A DNA stretch of 64,000 nucleotides from Massilia atriviolacea (GTDB lineage: Bacteria > Pseudomonadota > Gammaproteobacteria > Burkholderiales > Burkholderiaceae_D). Every line of letters begins with the position of its first letter. Position 1 is the stretch's first letter. A program made the position numbers and the translations under genes. The DNA lies in contig NZ_RXLQ01000003.1 of assembly GCF_003953935.1 (NCBI RefSeq), positions 124,001 to 188,000 of the forward strand, written 5' to 3'. The notes beneath the pieces are model-generated. The model did no database searches, was not told the origin of the DNA, and saw only the letters and a program-made list of their open reading frames with translations. Of this stretch, positions 45,512 to 53,605 are shown in pieces.

Positions 45512-47332
45512 TCATGCCACCCCGGCGCTCGCCCGCAAGGCTTCATCGGCCACGTCGGCGGCGCGCATGTCCGCCGCCGGCAGTTCGATGGTAAACCGGC
45601 TGCCCTGGCCCGCGCCCTCGCTGTAGGCCATCACGCTGCCGCCGTGCAGCTCCACCAGTTTGCGCACCAGCGCCAGGCCCAGGCCCAGCCCGCCGGTGGC
45701 CCGGTCGGGCGTCCGCCGTCCCTGCGAAAACAGTTCGAACACGCGCGGCAGCAGTTCCGGTTCGATGCCGTTGCCGTTGTCGCTGACCTCGACGCTGATG
45801 CGTTCTCCGTCGCGCGCCAGGGTCACCCGGATCGACGATTGCGGCGGCGAGTACTTGGCGGCGTTGACCAGCAGGTTGGTCAGCACCTGGATCAGGCGGG
45901 TGGCGTCGCCGCGCACCCAGTAGTCTTCTTCGCCGCACACGGTGTCGAAATGGTGAGCGCCCTTGTGCATGGCGCCCATGGTCTGCTCGACGGCGGCGGC
46001 CAGGATGGCGCGCAGCGACACCGGTTTCTTCTCCAGCGTGATCAGACCGCGCGTCACGCGCGACACATCGAGCAAGTCGTTCACCAGATGGTTCATGTGG
46101 TCGACCTGGCGCGAGATGATGTCGCCGGCCTGGCGCATCTGCTCGGGCGAGATGTTCGGCATCTTCAGCAGGTGCGCGGCGGTGCTGATCGGCGCCATCG
46201 GGTTGCGCAGTTCGTGCCCGAGCATGGCCAGGAATTCATCCTTGGAGCGGTTCTGGCCCTCGGCGATTTCGCGCGCCTGCTGCGCTTCGGACAGCAGGCG
46301 TTCGCGCTCGGCCGAGGCGCTCGCCAGCAGGTGGGCGCCCAGGTACACATTCTGGTCGAGCCGGTCGACTTCGGTGATGCCCGAATACAGCGGCAGCCGG
46401 GTCGGCCCGCCCACCATCGCGCGCGCCGCCTCGCCGGTGCGGGCGATCGCGTGCGTCACGCGCGCGCTGAACAGCAAAGCGGCGGCGCCGGCCAGCAGCA
46501 GGGCGATCAGCAGCCCGGAGACCGAATACAGCACCGTGCGCCGCGCGGTGCCGTCGATGGCCGCGCGCGGGGCCGACATGGCCACCCACCAGCCCGACAC
46601 GGTGGACACGGTCAGCATCGCATAGCGCCCGTCCGGCGTGGCGACCAGGCCGTTCTCGCGCAGGCGGATCGCGACCAGCAGCGCCGGCGGCGCCAGGCTG
46701 CCCACGGCGGCGTGCTTGCCGTTGCTGGCCAGCAGGCGTCCCTTGCGGTCGTACACGGTGTAGGTGGTGCCCTCGGCGTCGGGCGCGGGCAGGGCGCGCA
46801 GCAGGTCGTCGACGTCGAAGCCGTAACCGAGCACATAGCGCACGCCGCTGTCGAGGAACACGGGATAGTCGACCTCGACCACCCAGGTGTCGGGCAATTT
46901 GCCGGGCTGAAGGTCGGAAATGGCATACGCCGCGCTCGAGAGCATGCGCTCGACGCGGGCGCGTTCCCTGGCGCGCGTATCGGGCAGGGGCTCGCCGAGG
47001 GGGCGGGAGGTGTCGACCAGCACCTGGCCGCTGTCGTCGAACAGCTCGATCCAGGCGCCTTCGTTGCCGGCCATGGTGCGCGCCTTGATATTGAACTGGG
47101 CGATCTGTCCGGATTCCAGCTTGTTCGAACTGCTCAGTCCGCGAATCAGGCCGATCGCCTGGTGCCATTGGCCGTCGACGGCAATCGAGGTGGCGCGCGC
47201 CGCCAGTTTCATGGACAGCACGGCGGCGTCGCGCTCGGCCTGGATCAGGCGGCTCAGCGGAACGGTCGAAAACAGAATCACCGGCGCCAGCGCCGCCACG
47301 ATCATCAATGCGAGGAAGGACCGAATCTTCAT
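45512..47332 (-). CDS. Sensor histidine kinase
   Basis: This 606-residue membrane sensor kinase has TM1 (about residues 5-22), a periplasmic Cache-like sensing domain (about 25-270) and TM2 (about 272-295). A linker with ARVTHAIARTGEAARAMVGG is followed by the H-box GHELRNPMAPI, then N (NLLVNAAKYS), G1 (DNGNGIEPELL) and G2 (GGLGLGLALV) boxes of the HATPase domain. No receiver domain or response regulator gene is adjacent, so it is an orphan. Its position next to the pectin locus suggests, but does not show, a role in sensing carbohydrates. Confidence 0.93.
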   Translation of the reverse strand: MKIRSFLALMIVAALAPVILFSTVPLSRLIQAERDAAVLSMKLAARATSIAVDGQWHQAIGLIRGLSSSNKLESGQIAQFNIKARTMAGNEGAWIELFDDSGQVLVDTSRPLGEPLPDTRARERARVERMLSSAAYAISDLQPGKLPDTWVVEVDYPVFLDSGVRYVLGYGFDVDDLLRALPAPDAEGTTYTVYDRKGRLLASNGKHAAVGSLAPPALLVAIRLRENGLVATPDGRYAMLTVSTVSGWWVAMSAPRAAIDGTARRTVLYSVSGLLIALLLAGAAALLFSARVTHAIARTGEAARAMVGGPTRLPLYSGITEVDRLDQNVYLGAHLLASASAERERLLSEAQQAREIAEGQNRSKDEFLAMLGHELRNPMAPISTAAHLLKMPNISPEQMRQAGDIISRQVDHMNHLVNDLLDVSRVTRGLITLEKKPVSLRAILAAAVEQTMGAMHKGAHHFDTVCGEEDYWVRGDATRLIQVLTNLLVNAAKYSPPQSSIRVTLARDGERISVEVSDNGNGIEPELLPRVFELFSQGRRTPDRATGGLGLGLALVRKLVELHGGSVMAYSEGAGQGSRFTIELPAADMRAADVADEALRASAGVA

Positions 47333-47448
47333 GTCGACTCTTTCGGGAAAACACCCCAGCGCGAGCGGATTCGCTCATGCATTGCATCCCTTAAAGCTTA
47401 GCATGTCTTTACGATCTTGATTCCTATTAGTATTTCTCTACTGTTGGA

Positions 47449-47480
47449 TGGGAGTAACGCCGCTTGACGCGGCGCTTCCC
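47449..47480 (-). terminator. Possible transcription terminator hairpin
   Basis: A GC-rich hairpin reads, on the minus strand, GGGAAGCGCCGC with a complementary GCGGCGTTACTCCC after a short loop. It lies between the stop of the pectate lyase-pectinesterase gene and the start of the sensor kinase gene. No T-tract follows, so an intrinsic terminator is uncertain. Confidence 0.35.
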
Positions 47481-47487
47481 ATGCGTC

Positions 47488-50400
47488 CTATGGATTCCAG
47501 CCGAGGCCATTGTTCCACGCGGAAAAGACTTTGGCACGATCGGCAAACCCGGCCGCCACCTCGTCCTCGCTCAGCAGGTAGCCGCCGACCCGCGCCGCCA
47601 GGTTCAGCGGTGCGCCCTGCAAGTCCGTTGTGCCGAACTCGCGCCAGCCCGACAGCGCGCCCGGCTGCACCGGGTTGGGCGCCGGCTGGCCGTTCACGCC
47701 CAGGCCGGCCCAGCCGGCCGGGGCCACGTGCGCGTCCATCCTGCAGTTGATGAAGGCGATATTGTCCCAGCTCGCCGTGCCGCCGGGGCTGCGCGCGAGC
47801 CAGGTGGCGCCGTTGGGCACGTCGCCATGCAGGGGACCGGGGCCGGGGCCGCGGGTCAGGCTGCTGTTGAGGAAAACGAAGCCTTTGTCGGCCGCGTTCG
47901 GCACACGCGCCTGCAGCACATAGCCGCCGCCGGTGGCGCTGCTGCTGTCGCCGACGCTGCGGATGTCGCTTTCTTCGAACAGGGCCGCGCGCGCGCCGCC
48001 CCAGATGAAGTCGACGTTGCCGGCCACCAGCGAGCGGTAGAACCAGGCATAGCCCTTCAGGTTCAGCGTATCCTGTTCGCTGTGGAAGGCGGCGTTGGTG
48101 GCCGTCAGGCGGCCCTCGCTGTTGAAGTAGATGGTTTCGGCCTGGGCCGCGATGGCGGGCGAGCGCAGGGTGGTGTTTTTCAGGGTCAGCCGGTCGAGGG
48201 TGAGCATGTCGGCCGCTTCCACCAGCAGCACCGAGCGGCCCCCGAGCGGCGCACCGGTGGCGCCCGGCGCCTCGCTGGCGCCCGTGCCCGGATTGAGGCT
48301 GTCGTAGTTCGTGTAGTGGATGACGACGCCGTCGCGGCTTTCGCCCCGGATGGTCAGGTTATCCTTGCCGCGCAGGTAGAGCAGCTCGCGGTAGCTGCCG
48401 TTACGCACGCCGATGGTCACCGGATCGGCCTTGGCGAAGGCGGCCGTGGCGTGGTTGAGCGCGCCCTGCACGGTGCGGAAGTCGGCGCGGCCGTCGTCGT
48501 CCACGCTCAGGCTGGCGCTGCCTGGCGCGCCGGCCCTGGTCGTGAAGCCCCAGCCGGCCGCCTTGCCGATGCCGCGAAACGGCGTGCCGCCCAGGCTGGC
48601 GCCCGTGAACACGCCGTCGGCAATCGCCACGTAGTAGGCGCTGCCGTAGGCAAGGCGGTTGTTGTGCGGCGTGATGGTCACCGTGTTGCCGTCGATCTGC
48701 ACCGGCGCATAGCGCACCCGGCGCACGCGGTCCTGGCCGGCGTGGCCGATGGCGTCCACCTCGTCGGCGGGGCGGATCACGTCGACCAGCGCATCGTCGC
48801 TCATGCGGAAGATGCGGATGGTGCCGCCGCTGCCCAGGGCCGGCGGATTGTCGAAGCTCAGGCGCAGGGGGCTGTCGATGGGCTCATCGACCGCGCCGGC
48901 GGGCGGGAAGCTGGCGCCGTCGAGGCGGTAGGTCTGGGTCGGCTGCACGAAGGCGGGCGCGATGGTCGCGCCGATGCTGCGCGTCAGGGCCGGATCGGCG
49001 CCGCTGGTGAAGACGATGCTGGCGCTGCCGGCCGCCAGCGGGGTCAGGGTGACGCTGGCGCCGTCGCTGCTCACGCCGACCACGCCCGGCTTGCTGGACT
49101 CCACCGTGAAGGTGTCCGCGCTGCCGTCGCCTTTTTTTGCGCCCACCTTGATGACGAGGGGCGCGTCGCCCGCTTCGGCCGTGTACGCCGGCGGATGCGG
49201 GTCGAGGGTCAGCTGCACCGGCTTGAGCGCGGGGTCGCCGACCCGCACATCGTCGATCTGGAACGACTTGTTGGTTGTGTACAGGCCGATCAGGCCGCGC
49301 GCGGCAAAGCTGCTGTCGCTCACCGAGCCCAGGTTTTCGCCGTCGAGATACAGGGTCAGGGTGCTGCCGATCATCTCGGCACGCACGGTGTAGAACTGCG
49401 CATCCATGGCGATGGGGCGCTTGCTCTGCTTGATCTTGCTCAGGCTGTTGCCGAGCATGCGGGCGATCTCGACCTGGGTGCTGCTGCTGGCGTTCTGCAC
49501 GTTCAGTCCGGCGCCGTACCAGTTGGCCGGGTCGACGTAGCGCGTGATCAGGTACAGCTGCTTGTTGCCGGTGGTGCTGTTGCTCAGCGGCCGGATGCGC
49601 GCTTCGACAAAATAGTCGCCCGAGGGCACGCCCTTGAAGGCGTCCGGCTTGACCAGCGCCAGGATGCCGCCGGTGCCAGCCGCCGTGTATTGCAGCACCT
49701 TGTTGCTGCCGCCCGAGGCATCGGCCTGGACCGCGAACGCGCCGTTGGCGCCGGGCAGGGGCAGCAGGCTCCAGCGCGCGCTCGACCCATCCTGGAAGTC
49801 GTCGCAGAAGTACAGGCCGCTGGCCGGGCAGAACAGGGTCGGCACGGTGCCGGTGCTGGTGTCGCCGCTGCCCGTGATGCTGGTGCCGAGCTTGCCGCCG
49901 CCGGATTGCGCCAGGGCGTTGGCCTTGACCAGCGCCACCGGACGCGGGGCGAAGGCGTAGGGCACGCTCCAGTTCACCGTGGCCGGCACCGAGCAGCCTT
50001 GCAGGGGGCTGCCGTTCAGCTGCGAGCCCTGGTCCCTGTAGGCGCCGCCGTCGCCGCCGGGCGCGTTGACCACGTCGTCGCAACGGCTCGCGCCGGCGAT
50101 GGCGAAGACGTTGTTGTGCGACAGGATCTTGGCGTTCTTGCCCACGCCCACGCTGTACTGGTGGTGGTAGACCGGCGCCGTCTTGCTGCCCGCATGGTAG
50201 TTGTTGAACAGGTGGACCATCCCGAAGCGCACCCGTGGCGCGCGTTGCGAAATGTCGGCGAACACATTGTTGCTGTAGGTGACGCGCAGCTTGCCTTCAT
50301 CGCCGCTGGCGCCGTCGGCGCCGCCGATCAGGTTGTTCTTGTTGTGCTGGCCGAAGTGGTTGTACGACACCGTCACGAAGTCGGAGGCGTTGGTGATGTC

Positions 50401-51033
50401 CAGCGCGCCGTCGTGGCATTGCTTGGGCTTGCCGTTTTCGATGGGCAACTGGTCGTCGGTCTGTGGCGTGTCGGTAAAGCTGTTGTGGTCGATCCAGACG
50501 TGGTGCGCGTTCGATACGCCGATCGCGTCGTAGGCCGCGTTCCAGTTGCCGCTGGCGCCGTCGAGCGGGTCCCAGATGGGACCGGCGTCGCAGGGATTGA
50601 CGATCTTCAGGTTGCGGATGATGACCTGCTCGACGTTCTGCACGGCGATGTGGCCGTTGACGATCCCGGCGCCGGGTCCGGCGCCGATCAGGGTCGTGTT
50701 GCTGCCGAGGCGGATGGCGCCGCGCGCGGCCTGGTCGCCGCTGCTGGCGTAGGGCACGCCGCCGCTCATGTCGATCATGCCGCTCAGCTTGATGATCTTG
50801 CTGCTGTTGCCGCCGTTGCGCAGGGCGGCCAGCAGCTGCGCGCGGTCGGCCACGCTGTAGATCTGCCCGGGCACGGCGTTGGCGCCGCCGACGGTGCCGC
50901 CAGCCTGGCTGGCCCAGCCATCGGCGGGGGCGATCTGGCGTGCGGGGTCGGTGGCGGCGCTGGCCTGGCTGCAGGCGAACGCCGCCAGCAGGGCCGCGCT
51001 GAGGGCAGCGGCCCTGGAAGGTGATGCTTTCAT
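47488..51033 (-). CDS. Bifunctional pectate lyase (PL1) - pectinesterase (CE8)
   Basis: This is a 1181-residue secreted enzyme with a signal peptide (about 1-26). Domain order is: PL1 pectate lyase (about 40-330; WIDHNSF, SYNHFGQHN, RAPRVRFG); a concanavalin-like module (about 400-600); Ig-like segments (about 605-790); and a CE8 pectin methylesterase (about 810-1181) with HSEQDTLNLKG and GNVDFIWGGA, the two aspartate motifs. The first domain cleaves polygalacturonate and the last removes methyl esters. It is the last gene of the pectin locus, downstream of the PEP-CTERM gene. Confidence 0.9.
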   Translation of the reverse strand: MKASPSRAAALSAALLAAFACSQASAATDPARQIAPADGWASQAGGTVGGANAVPGQIYSVADRAQLLAALRNGGNSSKIIKLSGMIDMSGGVPYASSGDQAARGAIRLGSNTTLIGAGPGAGIVNGHIAVQNVEQVIIRNLKIVNPCDAGPIWDPLDGASGNWNAAYDAIGVSNAHHVWIDHNSFTDTPQTDDQLPIENGKPKQCHDGALDITNASDFVTVSYNHFGQHNKNNLIGGADGASGDEGKLRVTYSNNVFADISQRAPRVRFGMVHLFNNYHAGSKTAPVYHHQYSVGVGKNAKILSHNNVFAIAGASRCDDVVNAPGGDGGAYRDQGSQLNGSPLQGCSVPATVNWSVPYAFAPRPVALVKANALAQSGGGKLGTSITGSGDTSTGTVPTLFCPASGLYFCDDFQDGSSARWSLLPLPGANGAFAVQADASGGSNKVLQYTAAGTGGILALVKPDAFKGVPSGDYFVEARIRPLSNSTTGNKQLYLITRYVDPANWYGAGLNVQNASSSTQVEIARMLGNSLSKIKQSKRPIAMDAQFYTVRAEMIGSTLTLYLDGENLGSVSDSSFAARGLIGLYTTNKSFQIDDVRVGDPALKPVQLTLDPHPPAYTAEAGDAPLVIKVGAKKGDGSADTFTVESSKPGVVGVSSDGASVTLTPLAAGSASIVFTSGADPALTRSIGATIAPAFVQPTQTYRLDGASFPPAGAVDEPIDSPLRLSFDNPPALGSGGTIRIFRMSDDALVDVIRPADEVDAIGHAGQDRVRRVRYAPVQIDGNTVTITPHNNRLAYGSAYYVAIADGVFTGASLGGTPFRGIGKAAGWGFTTRAGAPGSASLSVDDDGRADFRTVQGALNHATAAFAKADPVTIGVRNGSYRELLYLRGKDNLTIRGESRDGVVIHYTNYDSLNPGTGASEAPGATGAPLGGRSVLLVEAADMLTLDRLTLKNTTLRSPAIAAQAETIYFNSEGRLTATNAAFHSEQDTLNLKGYAWFYRSLVAGNVDFIWGGARAALFEESDIRSVGDSSSATGGGYVLQARVPNAADKGFVFLNSSLTRGPGPGPLHGDVPNGATWLARSPGGTASWDNIAFINCRMDAHVAPAGWAGLGVNGQPAPNPVQPGALSGWREFGTTDLQGAPLNLAARVGGYLLSEDEVAAGFADRAKVFSAWNNGLGWNP

Positions 51034-51048
51034 GGGATTCTCCGGTAA

Positions 51049-51630
51049 CTAGGCTGTGGGGGCGCGGCGGCGCGCGCTGGCGATGGCGGCCAGGCCGGCC
51101 AGCAACAGGGCTGCGCCGGCCGGTTCGGGCACGGGTGAGGGCGCCGCGTCCAGGCGCGCGCTGAAACTGCTGAAGCCGCTGCCCCAGTCGAGCGCGGAGA
51201 GGTCGAGGCCGATGGTGTGGCCGTCGATCAGGTGCAGGACCGGCAGGCCGCCCACGGCGGCGCTGTCGATCAGGGCGAAGCGCGTCAGCGGTGCGGCCAG
51301 GCTGGCGCCGAAATCGAAGCGCATGCTGTACGCGCCCGTTTGCACCGGTCCATTGTTGTAGACCGTCATCACGCCATCGTCGGCGAAGTCGATGCCGAAC
51401 AGGAAGTCGGCACTGAGGAATTCGACCCCGCCGCTGCCAAGGGGGTCGATGGCCGTGACGTTCGACCCCGCAACCGGGGCGAACTGGCTGTCCAGTCCCA
51501 GCATGCCGGCGGCAAGCCCGTTGTAGGTCGCGCTGATGATGCTGTGTTGCAGCGGCAGGGGCGCCGCCTGTGCTTGTCCCGCAGTCAATGCCACGAGCGC
51601 GAGCGTCTCCAAGATTGTTCTTGTTTTCAT
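51049..51630 (-). CDS. PEP-CTERM sorting-domain protein
   Basis: This 193-residue protein has an N-terminal signal peptide (cleavage near QAQA) and a C-terminal PEP-CTERM signal (SPVPEPAGAALLLAGLAAI, then RRR). Such proteins are exported and handled by exosortase/EpsH-type machinery. The central part is a beta-sandwich without a recognised catalytic motif, and may bind polysaccharide. It sits between GH28 and PL1-CE8 genes in the pectin locus. Confidence 0.88.
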   Translation of the reverse strand: MKTRTILETLALVALTAGQAQAAPLPLQHSIISATYNGLAAGMLGLDSQFAPVAGSNVTAIDPLGSGGVEFLSADFLFGIDFADDGVMTVYNNGPVQTGAYSMRFDFGASLAAPLTRFALIDSAAVGGLPVLHLIDGHTIGLDLSALDWGSGFSSFSARLDAAPSPVPEPAGAALLLAGLAAIASARRRAPTA

Positions 51631-51659
51631 TTTTTTGTCGTCCCTTTTTTGTCGTCCCT
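51631..51659. repeat. Short tandem repeat before the PEP-CTERM gene
   Basis: TTTTTTGTCGTCCC occurs twice in tandem in the leader of the PEP-CTERM gene. On the coding strand this reads GGGACGACAAAAAA twice, so each copy brings a GGGA Shine-Dalgarno-like element. It may affect translation; no more can be said. Confidence 0.5.
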
Positions 51660-51709
51660 TAAGTAAGACAGCAGCTACATCGTCAGTACCTCGTCAAGAA
51701 CATATGGAT

Positions 51710-53545
51710 TTACGCGGTCAAAGTCGTGTTGTAGACCTTGCCGGCGATGGTCACGTTTGTCAGTTTTGCCGACTTCACGTTGTAGGCGTACCAGGGGTGT
51801 TCGGCATTGGCCGGGATGCCGAAGTCGCAGTCGCTGATGGTGATATCGGTGATCGGCACGATCGTCGACGGGTCGCTGCCGTTGTAATCGAAAGCGACAG
51901 GTCCCAGCAGCATGATGGCCTGGTAGCACGAGAAGGTGCCCGCCCTGGTCTTCACATTGCCGACCTTGACGTTCGAAATATGCACGTTGGACACCACCGG
52001 CGGGCGCGTGCGCACATTGTCGGCGGTCGGTGCGTAATCGCAATCGATGGTGATCACCGCGCCGGCCGAGGACGACACGCTTTTCGGCGCGATCGGCGAG
52101 CCCGGCAAGGGTGTGTAGAAGTGCGGCGTGGTCTGCACCCCGTTCGGAATGGTCACATTGCGCACGTAGAAATGCTTGAGGAAGCCGCCCCGGTTCATAT
52201 TCGTCTTCATGCGGATCGCCGTGCTCAGCGGACTGGTGGCCCAGTTCACGTTGCGGAATTCGACGTCCTGCGCGTACACATGCTGGATGCCGCCCGACAT
52301 TTCGCTGCCCAGGGTCACGCCGCCGTGGCCGCTGTTCATGATGCATTTCTGGATCAGCACGTTCTGGGTCGGGCCGAACTGCGTGTCCAGGTTCTTGCCG
52401 GCCTTGATCGCGATGCAATCGTCGCCGGTGTTGAAGGTGCAGTCTTCGACCAGCACGTAGTCGCACGCTTCCGGATCGAAACCGTCGCTGTTCGGACCCA
52501 TGCTGTCCATGTGGACCTGGCGCATCTCGAGGTCGCGGCAAGCCACCGGGTGGTGCAGCCAGAACGGCGCCTGGTTGACCTGGTAGCCCTTGAGCAGGAC
52601 CCTGTCGCAACCGATGAATTCCACCATGCAGGGGCGCAGGTAGTGGCCGCGCCCGAACACGCGCTTGCCGACCGGCACGCCCGCTTCCGACAGCGAGGGC
52701 AGGTAGGATTCGTCGTTGCGCCAGCGGCTGGACTCGCCTTCGATCAGCTTGACCTGGCTTGGGCTCAGGTTCGGCGCCACCGTCAGGATGCTGGGCGGAT
52801 TGGCCGGATTGACCGCCACCTGCGAGACCAGTTCCCTGGCGCCCGTGCGCTTGCTCTTCCAGTCCCACCAGCAGTCGCCGCCGTTCAGCGGCACGCCGCC
52901 CTGGCCGTCCAGGATGCTGGTCCAGTCCTCGCCGGTCAGGGCGATATTGTTCTGCTTGTGCGCATACACCAGCGGCGAGTAGTTCAGGCAATCGTTGCTC
53001 TGCCAGCGCGACAGGGTCAGCTTGCCGTTGGGGCCGCAATCGACCTCGCCGTATCTGGCGAAATCCTCAGGATCGTTGCTGAAGAACACATGGGCACCGG
53101 ACTTGAGGTGCACATGCACGTTCGACCGCAGCACGATCGGGCCCTTGCACAGCCAGGCGCCGGCCGGAATCAGCACGCGCCCGCCGCCCGCCCTGGCGCA
53201 GGCGGCAATCGCGGCGGCAATCGCCGGATAGCAGTCGTGCGCGCCGGGGGCGGGCGTGCTGACCATGCCCGGCTCGTGATGGCCGACGAAACCTTGCACG
53301 GTGATGACCTTGCACGGCTTGGCGCCGTGCGCGGTGATCGGAAAGTCCTGCTTGCGAAACACCAGCGGCGTCTTGAAACGCCCGGCAATGGCCTCGGCCT
53401 GCCGCCACGGGTCGGACGGCCTGTCATGGGCCATGGCGTCCGCTGCGGCCGGCAGGGACAGGGCACCCCCGCCCAGGGCCAGGCTGGCGGCCCCGGCGCC
53501 GCGCAGGAGGGCGCGGCGCCGGGTATCGATTGCTTGCTTGTTCAT
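51710..53545 (-). CDS. Polygalacturonase, GH28
   Basis: This 611-residue exported glycoside hydrolase has a probable Tat-type signal (DTRRRALLRG, cleavage near AADA). GH28 active-site motifs are present: NSDGFDP, NTGDDCIAIKAG (the two catalytic aspartates), SGHGGVTLGSE and RMKTN. These act on polygalacturonan. ATG 53545 is chosen; ATG 53551 and GTG 53557 are also in frame. It follows the TonB receptor gene by about 45 bp. Confidence 0.92.
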   Translation of the reverse strand: MNKQAIDTRRRALLRGAGAASLALGGGALSLPAAADAMAHDRPSDPWRQAEAIAGRFKTPLVFRKQDFPITAHGAKPCKVITVQGFVGHHEPGMVSTPAPGAHDCYPAIAAAIAACARAGGGRVLIPAGAWLCKGPIVLRSNVHVHLKSGAHVFFSNDPEDFARYGEVDCGPNGKLTLSRWQSNDCLNYSPLVYAHKQNNIALTGEDWTSILDGQGGVPLNGGDCWWDWKSKRTGARELVSQVAVNPANPPSILTVAPNLSPSQVKLIEGESSRWRNDESYLPSLSEAGVPVGKRVFGRGHYLRPCMVEFIGCDRVLLKGYQVNQAPFWLHHPVACRDLEMRQVHMDSMGPNSDGFDPEACDYVLVEDCTFNTGDDCIAIKAGKNLDTQFGPTQNVLIQKCIMNSGHGGVTLGSEMSGGIQHVYAQDVEFRNVNWATSPLSTAIRMKTNMNRGGFLKHFYVRNVTIPNGVQTTPHFYTPLPGSPIAPKSVSSSAGAVITIDCDYAPTADNVRTRPPVVSNVHISNVKVGNVKTRAGTFSCYQAIMLLGPVAFDYNGSDPSTIVPITDITISDCDFGIPANAEHPWYAYNVKSAKLTNVTIAGKVYNTTLTA

Positions 53546-53572
53546 CGTCATTCTCACAGAGACAGAAGTGGT

Positions 53573-53605
53573 GCGTCAGAAGTTGTACGTCAGAAGTTGT
53601 ACGTC
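53573..53605. repeat. 15-bp tandem duplication at the TonB-receptor stop
   Basis: GTCAGAAGTTGTACG is present twice in tandem across the receptor stop codon (reading TACAACTTCTGAC in the coding sense). A third, partial copy follows. It suggests a small slippage duplication near the end of the gene. Confidence 0.5.

Noticed and set aside
47464-51024. A long plus-strand open frame opposite the pectate lyase-pectinesterase gene
   Set aside because: No domain and composition typical of antisense frames; the minus strand has signal peptide and catalytic motifs.
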